Positions 15,665 to 22,047 of a stretch of 26,457 nucleotides of DNA are shown one piece after another; positions within the stretch are counted from its first letter, which is position 1, and every line of letters begins with the position of its first letter. The notes under the pieces were generated by a model that worked only from the letters and a program-made list of their open reading frames with translations, was not told the origin of the DNA and made no database searches. The stretch comes from a virus, in IMG/VR virus record IMGVR_UViG_3300020437_000389, positions 1 to 26,457 of that record. One strand, given 5' to 3'. The translations under genes were made by a program, and so were the position numbers.

Positions 15665-15990
15665 CAGCAAAGAAGTTAGAACCACAGTCTAAGTATGCTG
15701 ACATGGATACAAACTCTGACGGAGTAGTATCTGATGCTGAAATAGATAACTGGCAACAAACTGAAGAAGTGAAGAGATTAAATAGAAAACAAATGCATCA
15801 AAGAAACATGGCATGGACTGCTTTAGTATCTATGCTATTATTCACAGTGATAATGTTTACACCATTTGTACCAGATGAAAGAATTAAATTACTCACAGAC
15901 ATATCAAATCTCTTTTACTTAGCACAAGCAGGTATCGTAGGTGCTTTTATGGGATTTGCCGCCTTTGATAAATCAGGAATGAAAAAATAA
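15661..15990 (+). CDS. EF-hand membrane protein of unknown function
   Basis: A 109-residue protein. Seen: a textbook EF-hand calcium loop, DTNSDGVVSDAE at residues 16-27 (D1, N3, D5, G6, S9, E12 of the loop); a basic stretch (EVKRLNRKQMHQRN); then two hydrophobic segments, residues 51-70 and 84-102, joined by a short charged loop. The likely topology is both termini on the same side. It lies between the tail chaperone pair and the tape measure gene, with ATGA and TAATG overlaps on either side, so it is co-translated with tail genes. A role in the tail tip meeting the inner membrane, or as a holin-like protein, would fit; neither is shown. A single EF-hand is unusual, as they normally pair, so it may dimerise. 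Confidence 0.8.
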   Translation: MTAKKLEPQSKYADMDTNSDGVVSDAEIDNWQQTEEVKRLNRKQMHQRNMAWTALVSMLLFTVIMFTPFVPDERIKLLTDISNLFYLAQAGIVGAFMGFAAFDKSGMKK

Positions 15991-17831
15991 TGGCTGAACA
16001 AGGTCCTCTACCCAGACTCAATCAATCTACCAATAGAGCCGCCCAAGCCAAGATGGAAGAAAGATCACAACTTAGCTTAGCCGCCCAAGGTAAGATAGCA
16101 CTTGATGGTGCTTTTCGAAATAGTCTTCTATCAGAAAATAATACACATCTAAAAGATATAGTAAATCTATTAGCGATGGCTGAAGAGATGAGAGCCAGAG
16201 ATGCTCAGATGGAAGCAGAAGACAGACTTGAGATGAAGCGTAAGCTTAACGCTCAAATGGAAATGGACAAAAAAGAGCAAGCTGAACAAGTAGAACTTGA
16301 TCCTTTTGGTATAGGTGCATTTCTTGCAGGTGTAACAGCAATAGCTGGTGCTTTTGTAGGACTCAGAGGTTGGGAAATGGGAGCTATAAGAAGACTAGGT
16401 GAGTTGCGTGTATTTTCTAAAACTATACCTGATAGCGTTAAAGCGATTAGAGAGGCTATACGCTTCAATCTATTTGGTACAAACACAAGACTTACACCTG
16501 ATAAAATAAAAGGTATCTTTGTGGAACAGAAACCTTTTATAATGACAATAAGAGAAAGAATAAGTGCTATAAGACAAGGTATAACTAACGCACTATTTGG
16601 TGCTTTACGAGGCGGACCTCAAGCACTGGCACCTTTATTAGATCCTCAAGGTAGAGTAGCTACTGTTATAGAGTCTATTAAGAAAGTTGGTGGTGGTGCG
16701 TTCACATTTATATCAGAGTCAGCTAAAACAATATTTAAACCTTTCAAAGATATCTTCACTGGTATCAAAAACTTCATGTCAGGTGATGGAGCAGGTGGTA
16801 AATTTTTAGGAGCAATAGGTGGTACTGTTGGTGCATTTCTGAAAATGGTTGGTAGAATATTCAAACCCATAGGTATTTTATTTTCTTTTGGTGAAGGTGT
16901 CATGGAGTTTATGAAAACTGAAGGCAATATATTTAAAAAACTCAATGCAGGCGCCGCCAGATTTTTAGCAGATTTTATAGGTGCACCACTTGATTTGTTA
17001 CTTGTGAAACTACCAGCTAAAGTTATGGAGTTATTAGGTTTTGAGAGTGCATCTAAGTGGATAAAAGAAAATGTTAGATTTGAAGATGCTTTATTTTCTA
17101 TACTAACATTCCCAATGCAAGTTATCGAAAAACTACTTGAAGCAGGAAAGAAATTGTTGTCAGGTGATTTTGCAGGGGCGGCAAAAGTTATTGTTGATCC
17201 TATACTAAAACTATTCAAAGCCATAAGTAACGCTTTCATGAATTTTATAAGAAGTATACCTGTAGTTGGTAGATTGTTTAAAGATGAGAACGAAAAGATA
17301 GAAGAAGATATTGAAAAGAACAGAAAAGAAAAAGATAGATTAGCTGAACTAGAACTTAAAAATGTAGAAAGACAAAAAGCTAATGCAGAAAGAATAGTAG
17401 AAATACAAGAAGAGATTGAAAAGAAATTAGCAGGTAGAGAACTAGACGATTTAGGATTCTTTGAAAAAAATAGCGTGAAAGGTATGATGAGAGAAATAGC
17501 TTTACTTAATAATGATAGTGAAAGAGCAAGAGAATTAAATGAATTACAGAAAGAGAAATTAGCAAAACTAGAAGAAGACAATAAAGTTTTACTTGCTAGA
17601 TTAAGAGAAGGAACTATTGACTTTGAAACTGCTACTGGTACTCCTTCAGGTAATGGCAGTGCTGATATGCTAAGTGCTTTAGCTAATTTTTCTGGTGATG
17701 GCTTTGGTGCTACTAGACTAACAGACAACTCTACAATTGTTGGTGACTCTAACTCTATCGCTATAAACAATCAATCTTTTCAAACAGGTGCTAGAGTAGG
17801 ATCTCAGTTCCGAAATTACTTCGCTACCTAA
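15990..17831 (+). CDS. 29: Tail tape measure / hub protein, T4 gp29-like
   Basis: A 613-residue protein; T4 gp29 is 590. Seen: a charged helical N-terminus (about 1-100), long alternating hydrophobic stretches (GIGAFLAGVTAIAGAFVG near residues 106-123 and others at 260-350), and a long charged coiled coil at about 430-520 (EDIEKNRKEKDRLAEL and EIQEEIEKK). This is the tape measure pattern. It follows the gp26/51 chaperone pair, the normal order chaperone-tape measure. The protein sets tail length and is expected to be ejected with the DNA. The Ala-Ala pairs are all written GCC GCC or GCG GCA. Last gene of the plus-strand unit; no plus-strand T-run terminator follows it. Confidence 0.85.
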   Translation: MAEQGPLPRLNQSTNRAAQAKMEERSQLSLAAQGKIALDGAFRNSLLSENNTHLKDIVNLLAMAEEMRARDAQMEAEDRLEMKRKLNAQMEMDKKEQAEQVELDPFGIGAFLAGVTAIAGAFVGLRGWEMGAIRRLGELRVFSKTIPDSVKAIREAIRFNLFGTNTRLTPDKIKGIFVEQKPFIMTIRERISAIRQGITNALFGALRGGPQALAPLLDPQGRVATVIESIKKVGGGAFTFISESAKTIFKPFKDIFTGIKNFMSGDGAGGKFLGAIGGTVGAFLKMVGRIFKPIGILFSFGEGVMEFMKTEGNIFKKLNAGAARFLADFIGAPLDLLLVKLPAKVMELLGFESASKWIKENVRFEDALFSILTFPMQVIEKLLEAGKKLLSGDFAGAAKVIVDPILKLFKAISNAFMNFIRSIPVVGRLFKDENEKIEEDIEKNRKEKDRLAELELKNVERQKANAERIVEIQEEIEKKLAGRELDDLGFFEKNSVKGMMREIALLNNDSERARELNELQKEKLAKLEEDNKVLLARLREGTIDFETATGTPSGNGSADMLSALANFSGDGFGATRLTDNSTIVGDSNSIAINNQSFQTGARVGSQFRNYFAT

Positions 17832-17857
17832 AAAAAAAGGGCGCCGTAAGACGCCCT
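17830..17857 (-). terminator. Intrinsic terminator for gp32
   Basis: A GC-rich hairpin (AGGGCG at 17838-17843 with CGCCCT at 17852-17857, 8-base loop), which read on the minus strand is followed by nine T. It ends the gp32 transcript 24 bases past its stop. On the plus strand no T-run follows, so it is at best a weak stop for the tape measure unit. Confidence 0.9.
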
Positions 17858-17880
17858 AGTGTAAGAGAGAAAAAGAAAGA

Positions 17881-18780
17881 TTAATCTTCTTCTGCTAGTT
17901 TCTCAAAGAACGATAAGTTCTCGTCATCACTATCTGAAGATTCAATCTTAGGTGCTGACGCCTCTTTCTGAACAGGCATTTCTACCACATTCTCTTCAGC
18001 AGTTACTACTGAAGGCGCAACTGTAGCACCGGCTAAACCTAATACCATATCAAGTTTTTCTTGAAGTTCGGCGTAGGTTTTGAAATGCTTTCTATCAAGG
18101 AACTCTTGAAGAGAAAACATAGAGTTGTAAACTGTTTCCAGTTTAGCATCATCACCATCAAGTAATGGTGACACCTCTGCAAATTCAGACTTATCATAAT
18201 TACGATAGCCTTCAACATTACGAATTTTCAATTTTAAGTCTGCACCTTCCCAGAAGTCAAATGGGTTAGTAGCAGTTTCATCTTCAAATTCAGGATTCAT
18301 TTTCTCGTTAAGCTTGTCGAATATTTTCTTTCCAAACTTATAAAGTTTCACTTGTCCTTCATTTTCTGGATTTGCAGGATCTTTTACTACATAGATATTT
18401 GCTATGTAAGAAAGTCTTCTCTTTTGCTTTCGTGCTTGCTCTTTACCAGCATCTGTACCATTATTCCACAAAGAACTATTGTATTCACTTACTGGATCTT
18501 TTTCGTTGAAAGTTGTAAGTGAGTTTTCGATGTACCATTTACCAGCTGGTCCTTGAAAGCCATGTGAGAACACACGAACCCAAGGTAAGTCTTCACCTTT
18601 TGGTTCAGGTAAAAAACGAATTACTGCATAGCCATTACCAGCTTTATCAACAGAGGGTGTCCAGAAACGATTGTCTTCGTTTGAACCTTCCGCTGGTGCA
18701 TTTATTTTTGCTGTTTCGGTGACTAACTTGCTCAAAGAACTTGAGCGAGATTTTTTTAAGGCGGCGAATGATTGTGCCAT
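17881..18780 (-). CDS. 32: Single-stranded DNA-binding protein gp32
   Basis: A 299-residue protein (T4 gp32 is 301). Seen: a basic, Ser-rich N-terminal cooperativity region (LKKSRSSSLSKL, residues 8-19), the OB core with AVIRFLPEP, HGFQGPAGKWYIENSLTTF and RRLSYIANIYVVKDPANPEN, and a strongly acidic tail ending FFEKLAEED. Gp32 coats single-stranded DNA and organises the replisome with gp59, encoded three genes upstream. The zinc site of T4 gp32 (H-C-C-C) is gone: the protein has no cysteine at all. It has its own promoter (18845-18874), a Shine-Dalgarno AGGAGA 8 bases upstream and its own terminator, consistent with high and separately controlled expression. Confidence 0.97.
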   Translation of the reverse strand: MAQSFAALKKSRSSSLSKLVTETAKINAPAEGSNEDNRFWTPSVDKAGNGYAVIRFLPEPKGEDLPWVRVFSHGFQGPAGKWYIENSLTTFNEKDPVSEYNSSLWNNGTDAGKEQARKQKRRLSYIANIYVVKDPANPENEGQVKLYKFGKKIFDKLNEKMNPEFEDETATNPFDFWEGADLKLKIRNVEGYRNYDKSEFAEVSPLLDGDDAKLETVYNSMFSLQEFLDRKHFKTYAELQEKLDMVLGLAGATVAPSVVTAEENVVEMPVQKEASAPKIESSDSDDENLSFFEKLAEED

Positions 18781-18844
18781 TAGCGTATCTCCTGTATATT
18801 TGTGTATTTAATTTTGTCCACTCGAATCATAATATAATGTATCT

Positions 18845-18874
18845 AATATAACATAACAAACTAGTATATGTCAA
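18845..18874 (-). promoter_or_regulatory. Sigma70-like promoter for gp32
   Basis: On the minus strand: TTGACA (18869-18874), an 18-base spacer, and TATATT (18845-18850); TTATAT with a 17-base spacer is an equivalent reading. It lies at the end of the upstream coiled-coil gene and 65 bases before the gp32 ATG, giving gp32 a host-polymerase promoter separate from the upstream late-type one. Confidence 0.7.
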
Positions 18875-19080
18875 GTACCTAATTTAAATTTATCCTTAGG
18901 ACGATTATAACTATAATTATGTACTGAAGCATTAATGTTAGCTTGATGTGACATATACTCTCCGTATTTAGTTCTCCATTCTAACTCACTCTCTAAGTTT
19001 TTAATTCGTAGCTTCATTGTCTCAACTTGCTCACGTAACTCTCTGAGTTCGCCCACATATTTTTCTACTTCATGATTCAT
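18871..19080 (-). CDS. Small coiled-coil protein between gp59 and gp32
   Basis: A 69-residue protein of no recognised family. Residues 3-37 are a heptad-like charged helix (VEKYVGELRELREQVETM, then KLRIKNLESELEW), followed by a polar Asn/Tyr/His-rich tail. It overlaps the end of gp59 by 11 bases, and its stop falls within the -35 box of the gp32 promoter. The place between two replication genes suggests a replisome accessory or a small structural helix; nothing in the sequence decides. The length and overlap make it a plausible real gene. Confidence 0.6.
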   Translation of the reverse strand: MNHEVEKYVGELRELREQVETMKLRIKNLESELEWRTKYGEYMSHQANINASVHNYSYNRPKDKFKLGT

Positions 19081-19672
19081 TGAAAACCTCCAATATAGTT
19101 TGTTTACATTTAGTCTCGTCTACACTGACATAACTATAAAGGAATGGAGTATATTTTTTTAGTATAAAAACGAAATCGTTAAGCATAGTGTTCTCTTGTC
19201 TACTCCAAACACCACTATAGTTAATCAATTTATTTAATACTACTAGAGTATTTATGTTTATCTTCTCTCTCAAATACAGTTTGAATGCAAACGGGTGTAT
19301 TTCACCATCTGCACCTATAATAAACAACGAATCAAACTGTGGGTGATATTCTTTCAAAGTTTGTATATCTTCTTTGAACTGATAGTTAAATGATTCTATA
19401 TTCTTTTGCCACTTCTTGTGATTCATCATTGCACGTCCTTGTGACGTACCAAATACATAATCTTCTTCGTTCACAAAGTTAGCAACGAGATATTGAACAA
19501 ACTTCTCTCTATCGTAGATACGTGCCATTTTCTCAAACTGGTAATGATCTCTACGAGTACGAAACTTATCTTCATTTACTTTTATCTTACCATTATATTT
19601 AAAATAATCATAGTCTGTTTTGAAATGATTACGTACTGCTAGATAAGAGCCATATGCTTCAAGTCCGTTCAT
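19070..19672 (-). CDS. 59: Helicase loader gp59
   Basis: A 200-residue protein (T4 gp59 is 217). The N-terminus MNGLEAYGSYLAVRNHFKTD followed by YDYFKYNGKIKV at residues 21-32 and RRDHYQFEKMARIYDRE is the gp59 signature; later HPFAFKLYLREKININTLVVL and DFVFILKKYTPFLY continue it. Gp59 loads the gp41 helicase onto gp32-coated DNA at forks and recombination intermediates. It starts inside the end of gene 33 (ATGA, 4-base overlap) and lies just above gp32, its binding partner. Assignment is firm. Confidence 0.95.
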   Translation of the reverse strand: MNGLEAYGSYLAVRNHFKTDYDYFKYNGKIKVNEDKFRTRRDHYQFEKMARIYDREKFVQYLVANFVNEEDYVFGTSQGRAMMNHKKWQKNIESFNYQFKEDIQTLKEYHPQFDSLFIIGADGEIHPFAFKLYLREKININTLVVLNKLINYSGVWSRQENTMLNDFVFILKKYTPFLYSYVSVDETKCKQTILEVFNES

Positions 19673-19899
19673 ATAGGTAGTTTAGAACCTTTCGGTGTTG
19701 ATAGAAAATTTAAATCAATTGCTTCTGCTTCAATCTTTGCTTTTATAATACCGTTTAAAAGCTTGGCGGCAACTTCTACTTCCATTTCATTTCTCTCACA
19801 ATACCAGACAATAGCGTCCATATATGGTATCTTTTTATCAATAACAACTTCTTCAATAATCTTAGAGAACTTACTCACGTTCATAATTTCAAGCGACAT
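19669..19899 (-). CDS. 33: Late transcription coactivator gp33
   Basis: A 76-residue protein, shorter than T4 gp33 (112) but with the conserved part: DAIVWYCERNEMEVEVAAKL near residues 28-47 and IKAKIEAEAIDLNFL. Gp33 bridges RNA polymerase (beta flap) and the sliding clamp to activate late promoters, together with the sigma-like gp55, which is not in this window. Its presence agrees with the TATAAATA elements seen here. It begins directly after the endolysin stop and overlaps gene 59 by 4 bases, so it is translated as part of a late or middle operon. Confidence 0.88.
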   Translation of the reverse strand: MSLEIMNVSKFSKIIEEVVIDKKIPYMDAIVWYCERNEMEVEVAAKLLNGIIKAKIEAEAIDLNFLSTPKGSKLPI

Positions 19900-20340
19900 T
19901 TACTTTTCCCATCTATAAAAAATATGCTTTTCTATTCTTGTTGTTCTAGTTTTAGTTTTAGCCCATGCAGGACGTACATACGTTGCATGATAGTGTGTAG
20001 CACCTTCCGTCACATCTAAGTTTATTTTATTATATAAAACTAGAAATGCAACATCTTGTGCTTTTTTCCATGCTTTCTCATTCTTAGGAACATCAGGTTT
20101 ACCATCGCAATACCAACTAAATTGGCATCGGTGTTTAATTGGATATTCCTTCGCTGGATCTTCCCAAGAAGGACGTGTTGGACCTTGCTTGACTACTTCA
20201 CAAATTGTGCTAGGATATCTATCATCTGCAACTCGGTTCATAACTACTTGTGCTGTAGCAATCTGCCCTACCAATGATTGATTCTTAGCTTCATGGTAAG
20301 TATTGAGTGCTAGGCATATAAATGCTGTTTCTAATAACAT
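19900..20340 (-). CDS. SleB-type cell wall hydrolase (probable endolysin)
   Basis: A 146-residue single-domain protein of the Hydrolase_2/SleB family: NTYHEAKNQSLVGQIATAQV at residues 13-32 contains the catalytic Glu of ExE type (E17), followed by VVMNRVADDRYPSTICEVV, QFSWYCDG and ATHYHATYVRPAW. The family cleaves peptidoglycan glycan strands. No signal peptide is evident and there is no separate wall-binding domain, so it would need a holin or other export route. It lies in one operon with a secreted Cys-rich protein and a membrane-anchored protein, probably the lysis set. Its stop directly abuts the gene 33 ATG. Confidence 0.9.
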   Translation of the reverse strand: MLLETAFICLALNTYHEAKNQSLVGQIATAQVVMNRVADDRYPSTICEVVKQGPTRPSWEDPAKEYPIKHRCQFSWYCDGKPDVPKNEKAWKKAQDVAFLVLYNKINLDVTEGATHYHATYVRPAWAKTKTRTTRIEKHIFYRWEK

Positions 20341-20376
20341 GGTTACACCTTATATGATTAGTTGTTGATTGTCAAG

Positions 20377-20799
20377 TTATTTTTTAAACTTATCGTTTAA
20401 TGAGTCAACTACACTATCAATATTAGGTTCAGAACCATGAGGATCATACTTGCATTGGTATTCATTGGGACACTGCCCCTCGACTACTAATGTATATGTA
20501 TTGTTTGCACCCTTGTATATGCAAACTTGTTGTCCATTCTTAGCTGTTTTTCTTTTATATCGTCTACATGTTATGTACTTAGGATCCTCTCTCTTACCCA
20601 ATCTCTTTTCTTGTTCCCATGTCCAGTCACTGAAATTCTTTAGAAAACAAGAAAAGCATTGTATGATATTATCAGGTTGTTTACGTTCCTCACGTCCAAA
20701 GGCATAATTTGGAATGAGAAAGGTTAACAGTAAAATTATTTTTATTGAAAGTATTAACGAAAGCCTGCGAATAAGTAACTTGTTTGAAAAACGAACCAT
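20377..20799 (-). CDS. Exported cysteine-rich protein of unknown function
   Basis: A 140-residue protein from the ATG at 20799, chosen over a longer frame (20847) because a signal peptide starts there: basic MVRFSNKLLIRR, a hydrophobic core of about 17 residues, and a probable cleavage site after NYAFG. The mature part has six cysteines (QCFSCF, ITCRR, QVCIY, GQCPN, YQCKY), suggesting disulphides in the periplasm. There is no lipobox, so it is not a standard outer-membrane spanin. Its first 46 bases overlap the end of the upstream membrane-protein gene in another frame. A lysis or superinfection-exclusion role is possible from its place next to the endolysin, but is inference. Confidence 0.75.
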   Translation of the reverse strand: MVRFSNKLLIRRLSLILSIKIILLLTFLIPNYAFGREERKQPDNIIQCFSCFLKNFSDWTWEQEKRLGKREDPKYITCRRYKRKTAKNGQQVCIYKGANNTYTLVVEGQCPNEYQCKYDPHGSEPNIDSVVDSLNDKFKK

Positions 20800-21248
20800 G
20801 CGAACCAACCTAATAGTGCTACTATAAGTCCAATACCTATAGTGCATATGATAATATTAATTATTTTTTCTCTTTGCTTTTGTCTTGCATAAATCATCTG
20901 TTGACGTTCTTTACGTATCTTTCCTTGCATACGAATCAATTCGTCCCATGCAGATGCTCCGTGTGTAAACATGATATATTGTTTGAGTTCATATTCCATC
21001 TCCTCTGCCTTTTTCTTGGCGGCAAAGGCATTCATTGCTTCTTCTTCTATTGATGAACCATTAAATACTTTTTTATAGAATGGCGGATTCTTTGCATCTT
21101 TCTCTGCTTGATTAACATCAGAGATTGCACCCATCCACCTACCAATATCACCATACATAGACTCGACATCTTTACCGAGTTGTATGCCTTTCTTGATTGC
21201 TGAGAATGCAGTGCCTGCTACAGCCATTGCCGATACTGGATCTATCAT
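20754..21248 (-). CDS. Conserved phage protein with a C-terminal membrane anchor
   Basis: A 164-residue protein of a type I have seen in marine T4-like phages (starts MIDPVSAMAVAGTAFSAIKK). Seen: an amphipathic Ala/Gly-rich N-terminus, a charged helical middle (SIEEEAMNAFAAKKKAEEME, then KIRKERQQMIYARQKQREK), and one hydrophobic membrane segment at about residues 129-155 (IINIIICTIGIGLIVALLGW). A cytoplasmic coiled coil anchored by a C-terminal helix is the likely form. It is the first gene after the late-type promoter at 21332 and precedes the secreted protein and the SleB lysin. It could be a holin-like or virion protein. Confidence 0.75.
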   Translation of the reverse strand: MIDPVSAMAVAGTAFSAIKKGIQLGKDVESMYGDIGRWMGAISDVNQAEKDAKNPPFYKKVFNGSSIEEEAMNAFAAKKKAEEMEYELKQYIMFTHGASAWDELIRMQGKIRKERQQMIYARQKQREKIINIIICTIGIGLIVALLGWFAWFVFQTSYLFAGFR

Positions 21249-21331
21249 TACTTTACCTTGACTAATTAAAACGATTATAATGAAACAATCTTAAATGTCA
21301 CGATACGTAATAATATAATACAATCTAGTAG

Positions 21332-21339
21332 TATTTATA
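21332..21339 (-). promoter_or_regulatory. T4-type late promoter TATAAATA
   Basis: A perfect TATAAATA on the minus strand just behind the terminator at 21342-21376 and 84 bases before the ATG at 21248. It would start the unit membrane protein, secreted protein, endolysin, 33, 59. The intergenic place right after a terminator makes it one of the better candidates here. The rest of 21249-21331 shows no gene. Confidence 0.6.
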
Positions 21340-21341
21340 AT

Positions 21342-21376
21342 AAAAAAAGAGTATCAGCGGTAACTGACACTCTTTT
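21342..21376 (-). terminator. Strong intrinsic terminator of the tmRNA/tRNA unit
   Basis: A 9-bp stem (21349-21357 with 21364-21372, one G-U pair, 6-base loop) flanked by A-runs and T-runs. Read on the minus strand it ends in seven T. On the plus strand it is followed by four T, so it may work weakly in both directions. It closes the RNA unit that starts at the 22078 promoter. Confidence 0.9.
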
Positions 21377-21396
21377 AAAATTCAAAAGAATTTAGT

Positions 21397-21576
21397 GTGG
21401 GAGGGACTCGCTTTTACCCTCAACTGACATCACAAGATAGCATATCTTCCATTTATGCCAGAACCTACTTTCATCTGGTATGATGATGTGAACTTGTTAA
21501 ACTAGCCCTTATTTCTAAGTATTCATTCTTCAAATCCTGGGTACCACCCCTAAGTAGTCAAGTTCGTCCCTCTTGT
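21397..21576. ncRNA. Structured RNA segment of unknown family between tRNA-Gly and terminator
   Basis: A gene-free stretch richer in G and C than its surroundings, with nested, perfectly matching arms. The outer stem is 21401-21407 with 21566-21572 (GAGGGAC/GTCCCTC). Stem A is 21490-21496 with 21559-21565 (GAACTTG/CAAGTTC), stacking directly on it. Stem B is 21427-21432 with 21484-21489 (ACATCA/TGATGT), adjoining A. Within B are hairpins 21434-21439/21443-21448 and 21458-21462/21474-21478; within A is a bulged stem 21501-21511/21551-21558. This forms a three-way junction. Several mismatches of the minus-strand RNA become G-U pairs on the plus strand, favouring a plus-strand RNA, yet the only clear transcription unit (tmRNA-tRNA to terminator) runs on minus. 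The T4 tRNA cluster also holds stable RNAs of unknown role. Strand left open. Confidence 0.5.
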
Positions 21577-21624
21577 CATCAGGACTCTTCCTTGCACCAC
21601 GTTTACTCCCGTCAGAGTAAATCT

Positions 21625-21698
21625 TGGAGCGAATGAGAGGATTCGAACCTCTGTCTTTTGGTTGGTAACCAAACATAATGCCATTATACTACACTCGC
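21625..21698 (-). tRNA. tRNA-Gly, anticodon ACC, CCA encoded
   Basis: A cloverleaf on the minus strand: acceptor GCGAGTG/CATTCGC (one G-U), a D-arm with GG in the loop (weak stem), anticodon stem TTTGG/CCAAA with loop TTACCAA, a 4-base variable loop, T-arm AGAGG-TTCGAAT-CCTCT, discriminator U73 and encoded CCA (21625-21627). U73 and the acceptor suit glycine, and the ACC anticodon reads GGU, a very common Gly codon in these genes. A34 in a Gly tRNA is very unusual in bacteria. It lies about 10 bases behind the tmRNA coding piece, so RNase P cutting its 5' end would also make the 3' end of the tmRNA. A 7-bp hairpin (21602-21608/21615-21621) follows. Confidence 0.9.
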
Positions 21699-21751
21699 AA
21701 ATTCTGTGAGAGTGTTTCTGTTCCCAAGTACACTCTCAAAACTCGGTGCGA

Positions 21752-21796
21752 TTAAGCCGCTAGTGCGTAATCCACAGGTGCAAAATCATCGTTTGC
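21752..21796 (-). other. tmRNA tag reading frame, ANDDFAPVDYALAA
   Basis: Resume codon GCA at 21796, then 13 more codons and TAA at 21752-21754: ANDDFAPVDYALAA. It begins AND, as alphaproteobacterial and E. coli tags do, and ends YALAA, the ClpXP degron of E. coli-type tags. The last two Ala codons are GCG GCT. Confidence 0.93.
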
Positions 21797-21982
21797 ATTT
21801 AGTTTAATGTTCTCCACTAACCTACTACCTACCTGTCGATCCTATTTCGCCCCCACAGGAATACTTGTTGATACGCCACTATCAAAAAACTCTAAAGTGT
21901 CTTACCACTCTTGTCTTCATCGAACTGTCTCAAGAACTGTCTCTTGTGAAGCTACGAAGGCGTTGAACTGAGCAAGCATTCT

Positions 21983-22043
21983 TGGTGGAGGCGATGGGTA
22001 CCGCCCCCATGTCCAGTCTAGTTTCATCTTAGTCTCAACGAAC
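21983..22043 (-). ncRNA. tmRNA acceptor piece (tRNA-like 3' half)
   Basis: From the predicted transcription start (about 22043) to the encoded CCA at 21983-21985, at most 61 nt. It carries a T-arm ATGGG-GGCGGTA-CCCAT (5-bp stem, 7-base loop), then CGCCTCC of the acceptor stem, A73 and CCA. The T-loop does not show the usual TTCRA. The exact 5' end is an estimate. Confidence 0.8.
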
Positions 22044-22047
22044 TCTT

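Larger units (their letters stand above)
21699..22043 (-). ncRNA. ssrA: Two-piece (circularly permuted) tmRNA, ssrA
   Basis: A full permuted tmRNA gene. Read on minus: the acceptor piece (about 22043-21983, ending CCTCCACCA), a spacer (21982-21855), then the coding piece from 21854. The coding piece starts GGGGGCGAAATAGGATCGAC, the tmRNA 5' signature. Its first seven bases pair with CGCCTCC of the acceptor piece, giving the tRNA-like acceptor stem with G3-U70 and A73, the alanine identity elements. The tag frame is at 21752-21796. A stem-loop (21708-21715/21730-21737) ends the coding piece just before the tRNA. The spacer has a 6-bp hairpin (21868-21885), possibly for processing. tmRNA rescues stalled ribosomes and tags their products for proteolysis. 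Tag and 5' style are alphaproteobacterial. Confidence 0.93.

Noticed and set aside
20349-20375. TTGACA ... TATAAG promoter before the SleB gene
   Set aside because: The spacer is only 15 bases and the -10 overlaps the Shine-Dalgarno sequence, leaving no room for a leader.
21478-21546. Possible second tRNA on the plus strand (TTCAAATCC followed by ACCA)
   Set aside because: No acceptor stem and no T-stem partner can be found upstream.
21560-21590. Hammerhead-ribozyme-like CTGATGA...GAAC on the minus strand
   Set aside because: The bases between CTGATGA and GAA do not form stem II, GAAA is incomplete and no matching stem I or III with a cleavage site is seen.
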